A stretch of 64,000 bases of DNA from an uncultured Armatimonadota bacterium (GTDB lineage Bacteria > Armatimonadota > Fimbriimonadia > Fimbriimonadales > Fimbriimonadaceae), in contig CAIVDU010000053.1 in the NCBI GenBank assembly GCA_903904815.1, positions 245,662-309,661 on the forward strand. Direction: 5' to 3'. The position numbers and the translations under genes were made by a program. The notes beneath the pieces are model-generated. The model worked only from the letters and a program-made list of their open reading frames with translations. It ran no database searches and was not told where the DNA came from. This document shows, one piece after another, positions 36,624-45,783 of this stretch; within the stretch, counting starts at the first letter, position 1, and each line of letters opens with the position of its first letter.

Positions 36624-37189
36624 TCCAACTCGGCTTGGGGAGTGTTTGTTTGGTCCTCCGCTACGCTAACGTCCTCGGCTCCGCTAAATAGCTTCGAGCC
36701 GCGTCGCACGAAATTGATTCGACCATCGGGCTCCAACACCCCAAATTTGACATCCGTGACCGAACCGATCTCTCGGCCCCGCATCGCTTGCTTCAGGTCG
36801 CCTTCCGTGAGCCCTGCTCGCCAAAGGTTTTCCTGAACCATGGCTCCGTTGTGAATGAGTAAGATCGGGCCACCATTAATCACGTGACGCAGCTTCCGAA
36901 AGCGGAGCATCAACTTTGTCAAAACAAAATTTGCGACCAACAGCACGATAGCCGCAACCATCCCGGCCTTGATCGACGTGTTGGCCACCACCATCGACGT
37001 TTCTACCGAGCTTCCCAACAAGAGTACGGCCAGGAGATCGATCGGAGACAACTGACTCAGAGCGCGCCGACCAATCGTTCGGATCGCCAGGATCAGGAAG
37101 ACGTAGATGATCAGCGTATGCCACGCGACTTGGTACAAAACCGATGGGTCCAATGTGTTCGCCTTCCTCTGTAAATATGATAGGCTCAT
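36620..37189 (-). CDS. YetF-family (DUF421) membrane protein 1
   Basis: About 189 residues: three N-terminal membrane helices (LIIYVFLILAIRTIGRRALSQLSPIDLLAVLLLGSSVE and following) and a cytoplasmic beta/alpha domain with GGPILLIHNGAMVQENLWRAGLTEGDLKQAMRGR and GVLEPDGRINFVRR, as in Bacillus YetF. The function of the family is not established; it is linked to stress and spore physiology in Bacillus. ATG 37189 is preceded by GGGGTG. Two further paralogues follow head-to-head on the opposite strand, the nearest start being only nine bases away. Confidence 0.9.
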   Translation of the reverse strand: MSLSYLQRKANTLDPSVLYQVAWHTLIIYVFLILAIRTIGRRALSQLSPIDLLAVLLLGSSVETSMVVANTSIKAGMVAAIVLLVANFVLTKLMLRFRKLRHVINGGPILLIHNGAMVQENLWRAGLTEGDLKQAMRGREIGSVTDVKFGVLEPDGRINFVRRGSKLFSGAEDVSVAEDQTNTPQAELD

Positions 37190-37198
37190 CGGCACCCC

Positions 37199-37735
37199 AT
37201 GGAATGGCTAAAGAGCGTTTTTGACCATCCCGATCTGCGAGGTTGCGGCATCATTGCCGCAAAAACTCTGCTGATCTACGTGTTCCTGATCGCTGGACTT
37301 CGCGCACTTGGAAAGCGAGAACTCGGGCAGATGAACATCTTCGATCTCATTCTGCTGATCGTTCTGGGGAATGCAGTCCAGAACGCGATGATGAATAACG
37401 ACAACTCGCTGGGCGGGGGTCTCATTGCTTCAACCGTCCTCCTCTGCGTAAACCGACTCTTTAATCACCTCATGCATCGCTCCCGCCGTGTCGAGCGAGC
37501 GATGGTCGGACAACCGGTGCTCTTGGTTCACAACGGGGTTGCCATTGAGGAACGCCTCACGGCACAGGGCATTTCACACGAGCAGCTGATGCAGGCGCTA
37601 CGCGAGCACGGGGTTTGCTCGATGGCGGAAACGCGGATGTGTGTCTTGGAGGTCGATGGTTCCATCAGCGTGGTTCCCGCCGGATCCGAAGTGATGAAAA
37701 GCAAGCGGCATTTCAAGGCCATGCGGCTGTCGTAG
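37199..37735 (+). CDS. YetF-family (DUF421) membrane protein 2
   Basis: A 178-residue paralogue of the divergent gene: membrane helices with TLLIYVFLIAGLRALGKRELGQMNIFDLILLIVLGNAVQN and the cytoplasmic part GQPVLLVHNGVAIEERLTAQGISHEQLMQALREHG followed by CVLEVDGSISVVPAG. The start ATG lies nine bases from the start of paralogue 1, so the two promoters must overlap coding sequence or use very short leaders. It ends 11 bases before paralogue 3. Confidence 0.9.
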   Translation: MEWLKSVFDHPDLRGCGIIAAKTLLIYVFLIAGLRALGKRELGQMNIFDLILLIVLGNAVQNAMMNNDNSLGGGLIASTVLLCVNRLFNHLMHRSRRVERAMVGQPVLLVHNGVAIEERLTAQGISHEQLMQALREHGVCSMAETRMCVLEVDGSISVVPAGSEVMKSKRHFKAMRLS

Positions 37736-37746
37736 GGAGGTTGCTC

Positions 37747-38235
37747 ATGAGCTTTTACGCCTTGTCCATCTTCTCCGCAAAGTCCGCCATTGTTCTCGTG
37801 TTTCTGACGATTGCCTACCGGTTCCTCGGAAAACGCGATCTTGGCCAGTTCAATGTGTACGACCTGGTTACCGTAATCGCGCTTTCCAACGCGGTTCAGA
37901 ACTCCATGACCGCCGGTCGAGGAGAGCTGGGCGTTGGCATCACTTCAGCGACCACGCTGCTGGCGGTGGGCTACTTATTTGCCCGGCTCTATGTGAGAAA
38001 ACCCATCGCACAGCGAATCGCCTTCGGTGTTCCCGTGGTCCTGATTTCGGAGGGCCATCTCGACGTTGAGAAACTGAGCCACGAGCATGTTTCGGTCGAA
38101 GAATTGGATGCCGTAATCCGTGAACATGGCCTTGACTCGAAGAGCAGCGTGGCGCTTGCCGTGTTGGAGATTGACGGCTCGATCAGCATCGTGCCAAAGG
38201 ACGCTGACCAAGTGATCGACGAAAAGTTGGACTAG
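37747..38235 (+). CDS. YetF-family (DUF421) membrane protein 3
   Basis: A 162-residue paralogue: SAIVLVFLTIAYRFLGKRDLGQFNVYDLVTVIALSNAVQNSM, then a cytoplasmic domain with GVPVVLISEGHLDVEKLSHEHVSVEELDAVIREHG and LEIDGSISIVPKDADQ. The frame is open further upstream, but ATG 37747 with GGGAGG six bases ahead matches the family N-terminus. It is most like paralogue 2, suggesting a local tandem duplication; partners 2 and 3 are probably co-transcribed and might form mixed oligomers (inference). Confidence 0.9.
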   Translation: MSFYALSIFSAKSAIVLVFLTIAYRFLGKRDLGQFNVYDLVTVIALSNAVQNSMTAGRGELGVGITSATTLLAVGYLFARLYVRKPIAQRIAFGVPVVLISEGHLDVEKLSHEHVSVEELDAVIREHGLDSKSSVALAVLEIDGSISIVPKDADQVIDEKLD

Positions 38236-38277
38236 GTCCTTACACCGTGCTCGTTTATCCGCCAAACCCTAGCGGAC

Positions 38278-38700
38278 TTACAAAAACCCGACCTGAAGTC
38301 TCGACAGATCTTGGCCAATCGGATCTTCTAATGGCTTAAGATCATCCGGGTCCAATCCCACATAACTCGCTGCCGCCGTGAGAACATCGTCAGATGTGGG
38401 CGCAATCCCACGGAGAGTAGCAATAGTCGACAATATCTTGCGCCTTTGGCGCGCCAAGTCACTGGAGTGGCCAATCAAACCTCGCTGCTCGCGCTTTGCC
38501 TGCATTAACAATACGCTCAAATAGGCATGACATCCGGCATGTAAGACGTTCTCGAAGGTTTCATCGAAATTCACCGCCGAATTCTCGTCTTGTACGAGCA
38601 ATCGCTGATTCATCGGAGCACGCTTAACCGTGTTCCATGCGACATCGAGCTGTTCCGACGTGAACTCGACACAGAAGTCAAAAGAGAGATCGCCGACCAT
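38278..38700 (-). CDS. Hypothetical protein
   Basis: A 140-residue soluble, mostly helical protein (TFENVLHAGCHAYLSVLLMQ; RRKILSTIATLRG). It begins MVGDLSFDFCVEF and contains no signal peptide or known motif; the C-terminal sequence DPDDLKPLEDPIGQDL is acidic. Not recognised. It stands alone, converging with the third YetF gene. Confidence 0.55.
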   Translation of the reverse strand: MVGDLSFDFCVEFTSEQLDVAWNTVKRAPMNQRLLVQDENSAVNFDETFENVLHAGCHAYLSVLLMQAKREQRGLIGHSSDLARQRRKILSTIATLRGIAPTSDDVLTAAASYVGLDPDDLKPLEDPIGQDLSRLQVGFL

Positions 38701-39144
38701 GGGGATATACGTGTATGGGAGCGATAGTCGCGCGAAGCTAGCGAATAACCGAACTGGCCATCGTGTTCGCCTAGAATGATCTTTCAGTAGAAGGTAATCG
38801 AGTGCTAGAGCGCTCTATGCCTTGAAACGGGTCACTTATTCGTCTGATTGGACGACACGGAGGCAAAGAATGTTTCCCAAGCTGCGCCGGGCGCCCATGA
38901 CAGTGGCCGAGAGCCAGGTGGGTCTCTCCTCATGTCAAATGCACAGACACGGTCGCTGTTCCAGGCCATTCCCTCGAATGGCACTTAGCATCAAATCTTG
39001 GATCGGGGAAGGCTATCGTCGTCGGCGATAGGCCAGTAATTTTACACGTCACTGAAAGATGCGACTTCAGTGAAATCTACAAGATCTTGTAAGGTTGTGA
39101 CACGTAAGGTCGCCGGGTGACACCCCTGGGTCGACGGTGCGAGA
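38701..39144. other. Region before the PEP-CTERM-like gene
   Basis: About 440 bases without a supported gene. It contains an imperfect hairpin GGCTATCGTC...GGCGATAGGCC at about 39009-39032 and likely holds the promoter of the downstream exported protein, but no clear -35/-10 pair stands out. Open frames here look like chance. Confidence 0.4.
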
Positions 39145-39783
39145 ATGATCATGAATTTTCGAAAAGCAGCATCTTCACTTTTCATCTTGGCCTCCCTTGG
39201 TTCCATTGCCAGTGCAACCGACACCCTGAACATCTACGGATTAAGTTCCCTTTCGAGCGGGGACTTCACTGCCACTATTACGAAACCGGGACCCCTGGTC
39301 GACAACGTGTACGCAGGACCATTCGAAGTTTCGTTCGACGCCGGAAGCACATTCAGAGTCTTTTGTGCAGACGTATCTGACACTGCCCGCTTTAATGTAG
39401 CGACCCCCGTAACCGCAGTCAACACCTTATCGTTAGGCTCTAACTTCCAGTACGCGGCGCAGCTTTACAATGCGTTTGATTCCAGCGTTGGCAACGACTC
39501 CTTGAAGAACGCCGGATTGCAGGTCGCGATTTGGACCGCTCTGTTTCCGGCCAATACTTACACCGATTACCAGCAAGCCGGCGTCATCGCTCAGGCACAA
39601 ATTTACCTGTCGGCAGACGTAAGTGGCTATTCGAAGCAGGCAACCTATTACGACTTCGGCGGAACAAATCAGAGTCAAATCGGTGCCTATCGTCCGGCGC
39701 CAACGCCGGAATCAGGAACGATCGCGGCACTAGGTTTCGGTTCTCTCGCACTAATCGGGCGACGCCGAAAGATGCGCGTGTGA
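39145..39783 (+). CDS. Exported protein with PEP-CTERM-type sorting signal
   Basis: A 212-residue protein: signal peptide (about 1-24, ending IASATDT), a beta-rich ectodomain with FRVFCADVSDTARFN, QYAAQLYNAF and LKNAGLQVAIWTALF (a pattern I associate with PEP-CTERM proteins), and a C-terminal sorting signal: PTPESGTIAALGFGSLALIGRRRKMRV region, that is a Pro-Glu motif, a hydrophobic helix and an arginine cluster. The canonical Pro-Glu-Pro is replaced by Pro-Glu-Ser. Such proteins are processed by an exosortase and attached to the cell surface or matrix. No exosortase gene is in the window. A terminator follows. Confidence 0.8.
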   Translation: MIMNFRKAASSLFILASLGSIASATDTLNIYGLSSLSSGDFTATITKPGPLVDNVYAGPFEVSFDAGSTFRVFCADVSDTARFNVATPVTAVNTLSLGSNFQYAAQLYNAFDSSVGNDSLKNAGLQVAIWTALFPANTYTDYQQAGVIAQAQIYLSADVSGYSKQATYYDFGGTNQSQIGAYRPAPTPESGTIAALGFGSLALIGRRRKMRV

Positions 39784-39820
39784 CAGGGTCAGCCTAACGC
39801 GCTCCTTGTGTGCTGAAAGG

Positions 39821-39850
39821 AGAGCTTCGGTCTTTGGCCGGAGCTCTTTT
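39821..39850 (+). terminator. Intrinsic terminator after the PEP-CTERM-like gene
   Basis: A 10-bp stem AGAGCTTCGG / CCGGAGCTCT (one G-U pair) is followed by TTT. It also lies beyond the stop of the converging HAD gene. Confidence 0.78.
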
Positions 39851-39878
39851 CGCTGATGACCTATTCGAAAATGGCTGG

Positions 39879-40490
39879 CTACAGAGCAATCAAATTGAGT
39901 TCTGCAAGCAGTCTTTGTAAATCTCGGGGGTCGGGTAAGTGCAGAGTCTGAAGTCCGGCTCGCGCCGCGCCCTGAATGTTCTCGGGACGGTCGTCAATCA
40001 TCAGAGTCGCCGACGGTCGGCTACCGATTCGGTCGCACGTGGCCCGGAAGATCTGCTCATCAGGCTTTTGAGTGCTGAATTCGGCCGAAACGTAGAAATG
40101 ATGTCCGAAGATGGCCGTCAACTCGGGAAATACAATCGCAAGCAAATCTTTAAGAAGGTGACCGTTGTTGGTGAGCACCGCCGTCTTCATTTGCTTGCCC
40201 ACTTCCGTTGCAATGCTCAAAGAAGATTGTAACGGGATGGTTCCTGCCTTACGGTAATTTGCCCACTCTGCCTTTGAAAGGGGATATCCGATTCGTTCCC
40301 CGAATCCCTGCAGATACTCTAACGCTGACAGTTGACCGCAATCGGAGAGTGACTCGAAGCCTGAGTCCCAGATCGCCCCGCGAATGTCTTCGACCCCTTT
40401 CCCGCTTAGGGAACTCAGGTACGCCAACCGAGCGCGATCATCGAGATCGCACAGCACACCATCCATATCGAAAATGACCGCTTCAATCAT
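39879..40490 (-). CDS. HAD-family hydrolase (subfamily IA)
   Basis: A 203-residue haloacid-dehalogenase-type phosphatase: motif I FDMDG with Asp8 and Asp10, motif II VLTNNG, motif III lysine in STQKPDEQIF and motif IV LMIDDRPENI. The helical cap between motifs I and II fits subfamily IA. The substrate is unknown. Its start codon overlaps the start codon of a short plus-strand frame, so the pair is fully head-to-head. Confidence 0.92.
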   Translation of the reverse strand: MIEAVIFDMDGVLCDLDDRARLAYLSSLSGKGVEDIRGAIWDSGFESLSDCGQLSALEYLQGFGERIGYPLSKAEWANYRKAGTIPLQSSLSIATEVGKQMKTAVLTNNGHLLKDLLAIVFPELTAIFGHHFYVSAEFSTQKPDEQIFRATCDRIGSRPSATLMIDDRPENIQGAARAGLQTLHLPDPRDLQRLLAELNLIAL

Positions 40491-40719
40491 GTCTGCCGGA
40501 TACTACGTTTACACCTTTATCCCTCACGGCTCTGCCGGTAAAGGCAGTCTCCCAACATCCGGAAGCATAAACGTTAACCTCAAGACGTTCTTCAACTGGC
40601 TCGCATCGAATCGAACCGCTCATTTCAACAACAACCTCTATCTCGACGTGGTCGAATGCGGTTTAGAAATTACCGGTGGAACCGGTTGGGACTGGATTGG
40701 AGCAAACATTTCGGCCTAG
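40489..40719 (+). pseudogene. Short protein resembling the C-terminal part of GH12 endoglucanases
   Basis: A 76-residue frame starting at ATG 40489. The pattern SGSINVNLKTFFNWL ... LYLDVVECGLEITGG resembles the end of GH12 endoglucanases, where a VNLxxF helix is followed by a strand carrying the acid/base glutamate (AGFE in typical enzymes, CGLE here). No N-terminal two thirds, no signal peptide and no nucleophile region are present. It may be a decayed remnant or an independent small domain. Its ATG overlaps the HAD gene's ATG on the other strand. The family link is an inference by eye. Confidence 0.5.
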
Positions 40720-40950
40720 ATCCTTGAACCTATGGGCAGCTTCTGAAAATCTCAGGGGCTGCCTACTCCCAAATGTGCAAACTAACATTTCGCGGTCGCA
40801 ACTAACACGAGTGAAGCCTACTTTCATTCCTGGTCGTGAGCGCCCCACTCGTGTGGGCTGCGAACTGCGAGCTGCGAACTCGCCCTACTCCTATTAGGTA
40901 CAAATGATCCAAGTTTCAGAAACAAGTGAAACCTGTGATATGCTAGGCCC

Positions 40951-42063
40951 GTGAAAGCGGTTCGCAGCATCGAGTGGAGATACTTCGTCGCCCCAGTCGC
41001 CGGTTCTGGAGCAGGACTGCTTCCAACTTGGCTCCTTTTGAACCAGCGAGACCCGACATACGACGTCGTCCTTTTTGTGCTAGTTCCCCTCATCGTGGGC
41101 TTCGTAACGAGCGGCGTCGCCATGATCGGTCGCCAAGCGGTCCTCTCAAAGTTGTTTACGATATCGCTTTTCGGATTGATCCTTTTCGGAGTCGGGATTC
41201 TTGGATTTGCTATGGACGGCATGATCTGCGTTGCCCTCGCAGCGCCTCTGGCTCTGGCGCCGCTTCTCCTAGGATGCTGGCTCGCGAAAGAGATGTTTGG
41301 TCCTAAGTACGTTGCTCGGGATCCAAAGCCGTTCCTGATGGTCGCCTTTCTGGTTGGCGTTGGCGCGTGGGACAGACTCGTCGACCCGAACCGGGCAACC
41401 CAAGTTGAATTTGCGAGCAGTGTTGACATAGCCGCAAGCCCCCAACGAGTTTGGAAACAAATTCTAAGTCTCGATGTGCTGCCACCTGCCGACGACTGGG
41501 TATCAAAACTCGGGATGGCGTGTCCACAGACCACCAAACTGAAGGGTCAAGGTGTAGGTTCGGTGAGAGAATGCACGCTCTCCACTGGTCACATGAACGA
41601 GAGAATCACCGTGTGGCAGCCTGAACGAAGGTTGGGATTTGTCGCACTGAATACCCCTCCCCCGATGACCGAGTTAAATCCCTTCCGTGAAGTGCATCCC
41701 GCCCACTTGACTGAACGTTATTATCGTGTCCTGTACGGTGAGTTTCGGCTGGAGCCGCTCGCCGACGGGAGAACTCGCTTAAGCCGAATCACCCGATACG
41801 AACACCGAATCGGCCCTGCTCGCTACTGGACATTCTGGACGAACCAGGTCGCCTTTGTGGCCCACCGTCGGGTGCTCGACTTTCTGAAAGCCCAGTCCGA
41901 ATCTTCAGACCAGCTTGCCCGCCAGACTCGGCCGAACCTAATGGCCGATTCTCCCCGGATTGCAAACCGCTCACTGCAAACTGCCAACTTCTCTAGATTC
42001 GTGTCTCCGCTAACAAATCTGCGGAGACACGAAGACCGGCGAACCTACTTCTTAATTCGGTAG
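40951..42063 (+). CDS. Membrane protein with C-terminal SRPBCC domain
   Basis: A 370-residue protein (GTG start) with four N-terminal membrane helices (about 10-120) and a soluble SRPBCC/START-like domain (about 150-315: VDIAASPQRVWKQILSLDVLPP ... GEFRLEPLADGRTRLSRITRYEH). SRPBCC domains bind hydrophobic ligands. A TGTGATATGCT extended -10-like box lies at about 40931-40943. The last about 45 residues (from QTRPNLMAD on) look unlike the rest: they include the translation of a GCAAACTGC-type repeat (RIANRSLQTANF), so the C-terminus probably has been extended by repeat DNA. It ends 19 bases inside the converging esterase gene. Confidence 0.75.
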   Translation: MKAVRSIEWRYFVAPVAGSGAGLLPTWLLLNQRDPTYDVVLFVLVPLIVGFVTSGVAMIGRQAVLSKLFTISLFGLILFGVGILGFAMDGMICVALAAPLALAPLLLGCWLAKEMFGPKYVARDPKPFLMVAFLVGVGAWDRLVDPNRATQVEFASSVDIAASPQRVWKQILSLDVLPPADDWVSKLGMACPQTTKLKGQGVGSVRECTLSTGHMNERITVWQPERRLGFVALNTPPPMTELNPFREVHPAHLTERYYRVLYGEFRLEPLADGRTRLSRITRYEHRIGPARYWTFWTNQVAFVAHRRVLDFLKAQSESSDQLARQTRPNLMADSPRIANRSLQTANFSRFVSPLTNLRRHEDRRTYFLIR

Positions 42064-43070
42064 CCCTGCCAAACCCACTCGAGCGCCGCCGGAAGGGTCT
42101 GTCTCACCACACGTCCGTCGACGTGATAAGCATCGTCCGCCCACACAAACTGGTAGTGATAGCGTTTCTTCTTGAGTTCCGCCGCCATCCGATAGTTTGC
42201 ATAAGGCCAGTTGTGATAGGTCGATTCGGGATCGTTGGGACGCAGATCCTTCGCTCCGACCTCCATCCACAGACGAATAGGCTTTCGCTTCGATTTTGGA
42301 ACCAGGTTCTCGTGGTATTCCCATGCCCCGTGAGGTGTCTCTGGGTTGAGCGGAGATTGCTGATTCACGTAGGTGCCCGAATAGGTCAGCACTCGATGGT
42401 AGAGGTCGGGGTGGTACCAAGCCATCGAAAGAGCGCAAGCGCCGCCTGAGCTTCCACCCATGGTCATGCGAGCGTTCGGATCTTTTGTGAAGGTGATGTT
42501 GTAATCGCGGGAAATCCGGGGCAAGACTTCAGTTTCGACGAACTCGGCGTACTTGCCCGACATCGTGTCGTACTCAAGACCGCGCTCACTGCCTTGAGCG
42601 TCGCCACCACCCGAGTCGATCATGATCGCAACCATGACTGGGAGCCGATGATCGGCGATCATATTGTCCAGGACGGTTGGAAACTCTCCGCGTCCCATGC
42701 TGTCTTGTGAGATCAGAAACGGAGCTGGAGTGCCGGCAACGTACTGACTGGGGACATAGACGGTCACGCCTCGGTGATACGGCACGACCATCCCCGGAGC
42801 AGTCTTCGCGATTCCCGGATAGATCTTGCTATCGGTTGAGTCCATCGTGAAGTGATAGACTTTTCCTTTTGGAACGTCGGCGCGGACGGCAAGTTCGGGC
42901 GCATCGGCATAGGGAGGGGAGATGCGATAGTCTCCGTCGCCTGCCTTCGGCACGAAAGGCGCATATTTTGACAAGTCCATAGGCGGCGCCTGTCGCGTGT
43001 CAGCAATTACGAGTCCGAGGCTTGTCGCCGTGAGGGCCGCTATAAATCCCAATCTGTTTTTCGTTGTCAT
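42045..43070 (-). CDS. Exported esterase, Fes/EstA-type alpha/beta hydrolase
   Basis: About 341 residues from ATG 43070 (MTTKNRLGFIAAL...), which gives a clean signal peptide; an upstream ATG at 43100 would add ten residues. The catalytic nucleophile lies in TMGGSSGGACALSMAWYHPDLYHRVLTYSG. The fold pattern VPYHRGVTVYVPSQY ... VMVAIMIDSGGG ... EVLPRISRDYNIT is that of enterochelin-esterase/feruloyl-esterase-like hydrolases; the catalytic His is probably in DDAYHVDG. The substrate is unknown; with nearby glycoside hydrolases, removal of acyl groups from plant polysaccharides is plausible (inference). Confidence 0.85.
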   Translation of the reverse strand: MTTKNRLGFIAALTATSLGLVIADTRQAPPMDLSKYAPFVPKAGDGDYRISPPYADAPELAVRADVPKGKVYHFTMDSTDSKIYPGIAKTAPGMVVPYHRGVTVYVPSQYVAGTPAPFLISQDSMGRGEFPTVLDNMIADHRLPVMVAIMIDSGGGDAQGSERGLEYDTMSGKYAEFVETEVLPRISRDYNITFTKDPNARMTMGGSSGGACALSMAWYHPDLYHRVLTYSGTYVNQQSPLNPETPHGAWEYHENLVPKSKRKPIRLWMEVGAKDLRPNDPESTYHNWPYANYRMAAELKKKRYHYQFVWADDAYHVDGRVVRQTLPAALEWVWQGYRIKK

Positions 43071-43299
43071 CTTCGACTCAAATCCTCCGTCCGTGAGCAA
43101 TCGTCACGCATCCAGCATATAACAATCCCTCGACTTGTTCCTAGCGCCAAACGAGGGCGCCTTCGGCAAGCGAAAAAGAAAAATCATTTACCTAACATCA
43201 CGTTGGTCGGCGACCTTGTTCAAATGGGGCAATTCGTCGTCTGCGTCGCGGTTTTCGTTAAGTATGCTGTCGGACGCCTCAGGCCTTGGATCACCCCGA

Positions 43300-45726
43300 A
43301 TGAAAACCTATTTACTCCTCGCCATGGGGGCGAGTCTTCTCAGCCGTCAAGCATTGGCTCAGGATGTAGCGGGGCAAGCGATTCGCCGCGAACTCGCTGA
43401 GCCGTTCTGCTATTTCAAAGCGCCAACTGACCAGATCGGTTTCAAGAACTGTCCGAAAGCCACCATCATTACGCCTGACGGAGCATTCCTGAGCGCATAC
43501 GGTGAGCTATCGTTTTATGCCGGATCTCCCGCCGCTCTACGCCCGGTCAATAAGCGCGTCAAAACACTTCTGAACGACTATCTGCCGGTGATCCAGTTTG
43601 GATTTGATCGAGACGGCCTCCGGTATGACTTTGAGGCTTTCGCGACACCCATCCATCTCGACCCGCGCAACAACTTGGTGACGTTTGTTCAGTGCCGCGT
43701 CAGGAACCTCGGAAAGCAACCCGAGAGCGGAATCCTGGGTGCGAACTTTGGCGACATTGCCTCAAGCATCAACACCGATCCAACTTACGCTTGGTCCAAA
43801 GGCCAGCGCGAAGCCCTCAAAAAGTCCCTCGATGCCCAGCGATCGACCCGGTGGCACAGCAAACCGTTCTTAGATGAGGCGGTGTTCAAGAGTGGAAGCG
43901 CAAATTGCCATTACCTAGATGGAGTTGCTTCGCAGGGCGGCCATCTCGTCTTTCTCGGTCCAGCCGAGGGAGCCGCTCCCGGCATGCCGGATTACCACAG
44001 CATCTACAAGGAAGCTTCCGCCCAGTACGCGTTCACCCTCAAGCCAGGGGCTGAGAGAGTTTTTCGATTCAAGATGCCAGCGGTCCCCACCCTTCTCTCG
44101 CGGTCAGAAGCGATCAAAGACGTACAGTCGGCGGACTACGACGAATATCGGGGCAAGACCATCTCGTTTTGGAATTCTCAAATCGCCGCTGCCGACCGGT
44201 TTTCGGTAAGCGATCCGAAGGTAATGAACACGTTCAAAACGAGCCTGGTCAATGACATGATCGCCAGTGAACTCAACGAGGACGGTCAGATCTACCAGCG
44301 AGTCAACAAGATTCACTACAACTACATGTGGATCAGAGATAGCTCGTTCTTCGTGCGCACATACGACATGCTGGGTCTGCACGACATGGCGAAGTCTGCC
44401 CTAAAGGACTTCATCGTTTGGAAAAACGGAAAGGCGATCAGCTTCTTCAAGCCCGGTGCCCCCCAGCCGCAAGGAGCTCGGTTGTCCGTTCAGGACGACT
44501 ACTGGGGCCAAGTTTTGTGGGCCTTCGGAGCGCACTGTCGAACCACCGGCGATCGGGAAATGTTGGCCCAGATCTACCCGCTTCTAGCCGACCATGTCGA
44601 TGAGTTCGTCGCAAAATGCGCCAAAGACCCGCGTGGTCTCTGGCCGGTAGCCGGCCCCTACGACAATGAAATGATCGATGGCCATTACACCGGGCATAGC
44701 TTTTGGGCGCTCCTTGGCCTGAAATATGCGGTGATGATGGCGAACGACATGAACCGCCCCGACGATGCCCGTAAGTGGCAGAAAGTACACGATGACTACG
44801 AGGCAAACTTCCTCAAGCAACTTCGGGAATTGACGGCCCAATCGGAAGGGTACATCCCTCCAGGCATGGACAGCGTAACCGCTGGAAACGACTGGGATAA
44901 CGCCTCTGGCGGCATCTACCCATTCGAAGTGCTTCCCAAGAGCGACCCAATGGCGCAGAAGACGCTAAGAATGGTTCGAGACTACAACTACCAAGAAGGC
45001 ATCGTGACCTATGGTGGAAACGCGTGGGTTGCCAAGAACCTCAAGAGGGAAGGTAAGTCCGGGGATCGAGGCACCCTGCACCACTACGAAACGTTTTATC
45101 TCACGGAAAGCAACACCATCCTAGGCGAGCAAAAGAAGGTGGTAGAGGACCTCTACTCGATCCTTGCTCACACCGGAAGCACGAACAGCGGGTTTGAATT
45201 CTGCATTCCCGCCTGGAGTACTCGGGACCCCGGCGACAACTTTACGCCTCACGGCTGGTTCGCCGCTCGGTACATGTCGCAAATTCGAGACGCCCTCGTT
45301 AGGGAAGAAGGCTCCCAGCTTCACCTTGCCTCCGTTCTGGCGCCTCAATGGGTGGCGGCCGGTAAGGACGTCACCGTGAAGGAAGCTCCGACGTTCTTTG
45401 GATCTGTCAGCTATCGACTTCACAGCAAGAAAGATGGCGCGTCTTTCCAGATGGTCAATCGATGGCGACAAGCCCCCGCCGAGATCGTTTTACACGCTCC
45501 CTGGTTCGTCAAGCTGACTTCAGCCACTGCAGATGGAAAGCGCGTTAAGGTCACGGATGGCGCGGTGACGCTCAAGCCAAATGTGCGCCACGTGGACTTG
45601 GTGTGGCATAGAACAGAGTCCCCGAATCTGTCTTACCAGGAAGCGGTTCGCCAGTTCCTCACTAAGTTCTATCGAAAGCCTCAAGGCGCGAACTACGACT
45701 TCCTGTTCCCAGTCAGCGGAAAGTAG
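43300..45726 (+). CDS. Exported six-hairpin glycosidase-like protein
   Basis: An 808-residue secreted protein from ATG 43300 (MKTYLLLAMGASLLSRQALAQ is a good signal peptide; the frame is open to 43135). An N-terminal beta-sandwich (about 25-280) precedes an (alpha/alpha)6 barrel (about 290-660) with NYMWIRDSSFFVRTYDMLG, VQDDYWGQVLWAFGAH and GHSFWALLGLKYA, similar to GH15/GH63-like clans. A C-terminal beta domain closes it. The catalytic glutamates cannot be fixed by eye, and the exact GH family and substrate remain open. Followed 58 bases later by a perfect palindrome. Confidence 0.78.
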   Translation: MKTYLLLAMGASLLSRQALAQDVAGQAIRRELAEPFCYFKAPTDQIGFKNCPKATIITPDGAFLSAYGELSFYAGSPAALRPVNKRVKTLLNDYLPVIQFGFDRDGLRYDFEAFATPIHLDPRNNLVTFVQCRVRNLGKQPESGILGANFGDIASSINTDPTYAWSKGQREALKKSLDAQRSTRWHSKPFLDEAVFKSGSANCHYLDGVASQGGHLVFLGPAEGAAPGMPDYHSIYKEASAQYAFTLKPGAERVFRFKMPAVPTLLSRSEAIKDVQSADYDEYRGKTISFWNSQIAAADRFSVSDPKVMNTFKTSLVNDMIASELNEDGQIYQRVNKIHYNYMWIRDSSFFVRTYDMLGLHDMAKSALKDFIVWKNGKAISFFKPGAPQPQGARLSVQDDYWGQVLWAFGAHCRTTGDREMLAQIYPLLADHVDEFVAKCAKDPRGLWPVAGPYDNEMIDGHYTGHSFWALLGLKYAVMMANDMNRPDDARKWQKVHDDYEANFLKQLRELTAQSEGYIPPGMDSVTAGNDWDNASGGIYPFEVLPKSDPMAQKTLRMVRDYNYQEGIVTYGGNAWVAKNLKREGKSGDRGTLHHYETFYLTESNTILGEQKKVVEDLYSILAHTGSTNSGFEFCIPAWSTRDPGDNFTPHGWFAARYMSQIRDALVREEGSQLHLASVLAPQWVAAGKDVTVKEAPTFFGSVSYRLHSKKDGASFQMVNRWRQAPAEIVLHAPWFVKLTSATADGKRVKVTDGAVTLKPNVRHVDLVWHRTESPNLSYQEAVRQFLTKFYRKPQGANYDFLFPVSGK

Positions 45727-45783
45727 GGCGTCACGTTTCAGAGAATATCAAAGACAGCAGACGCTCTCGATAATAGTCAGGAC

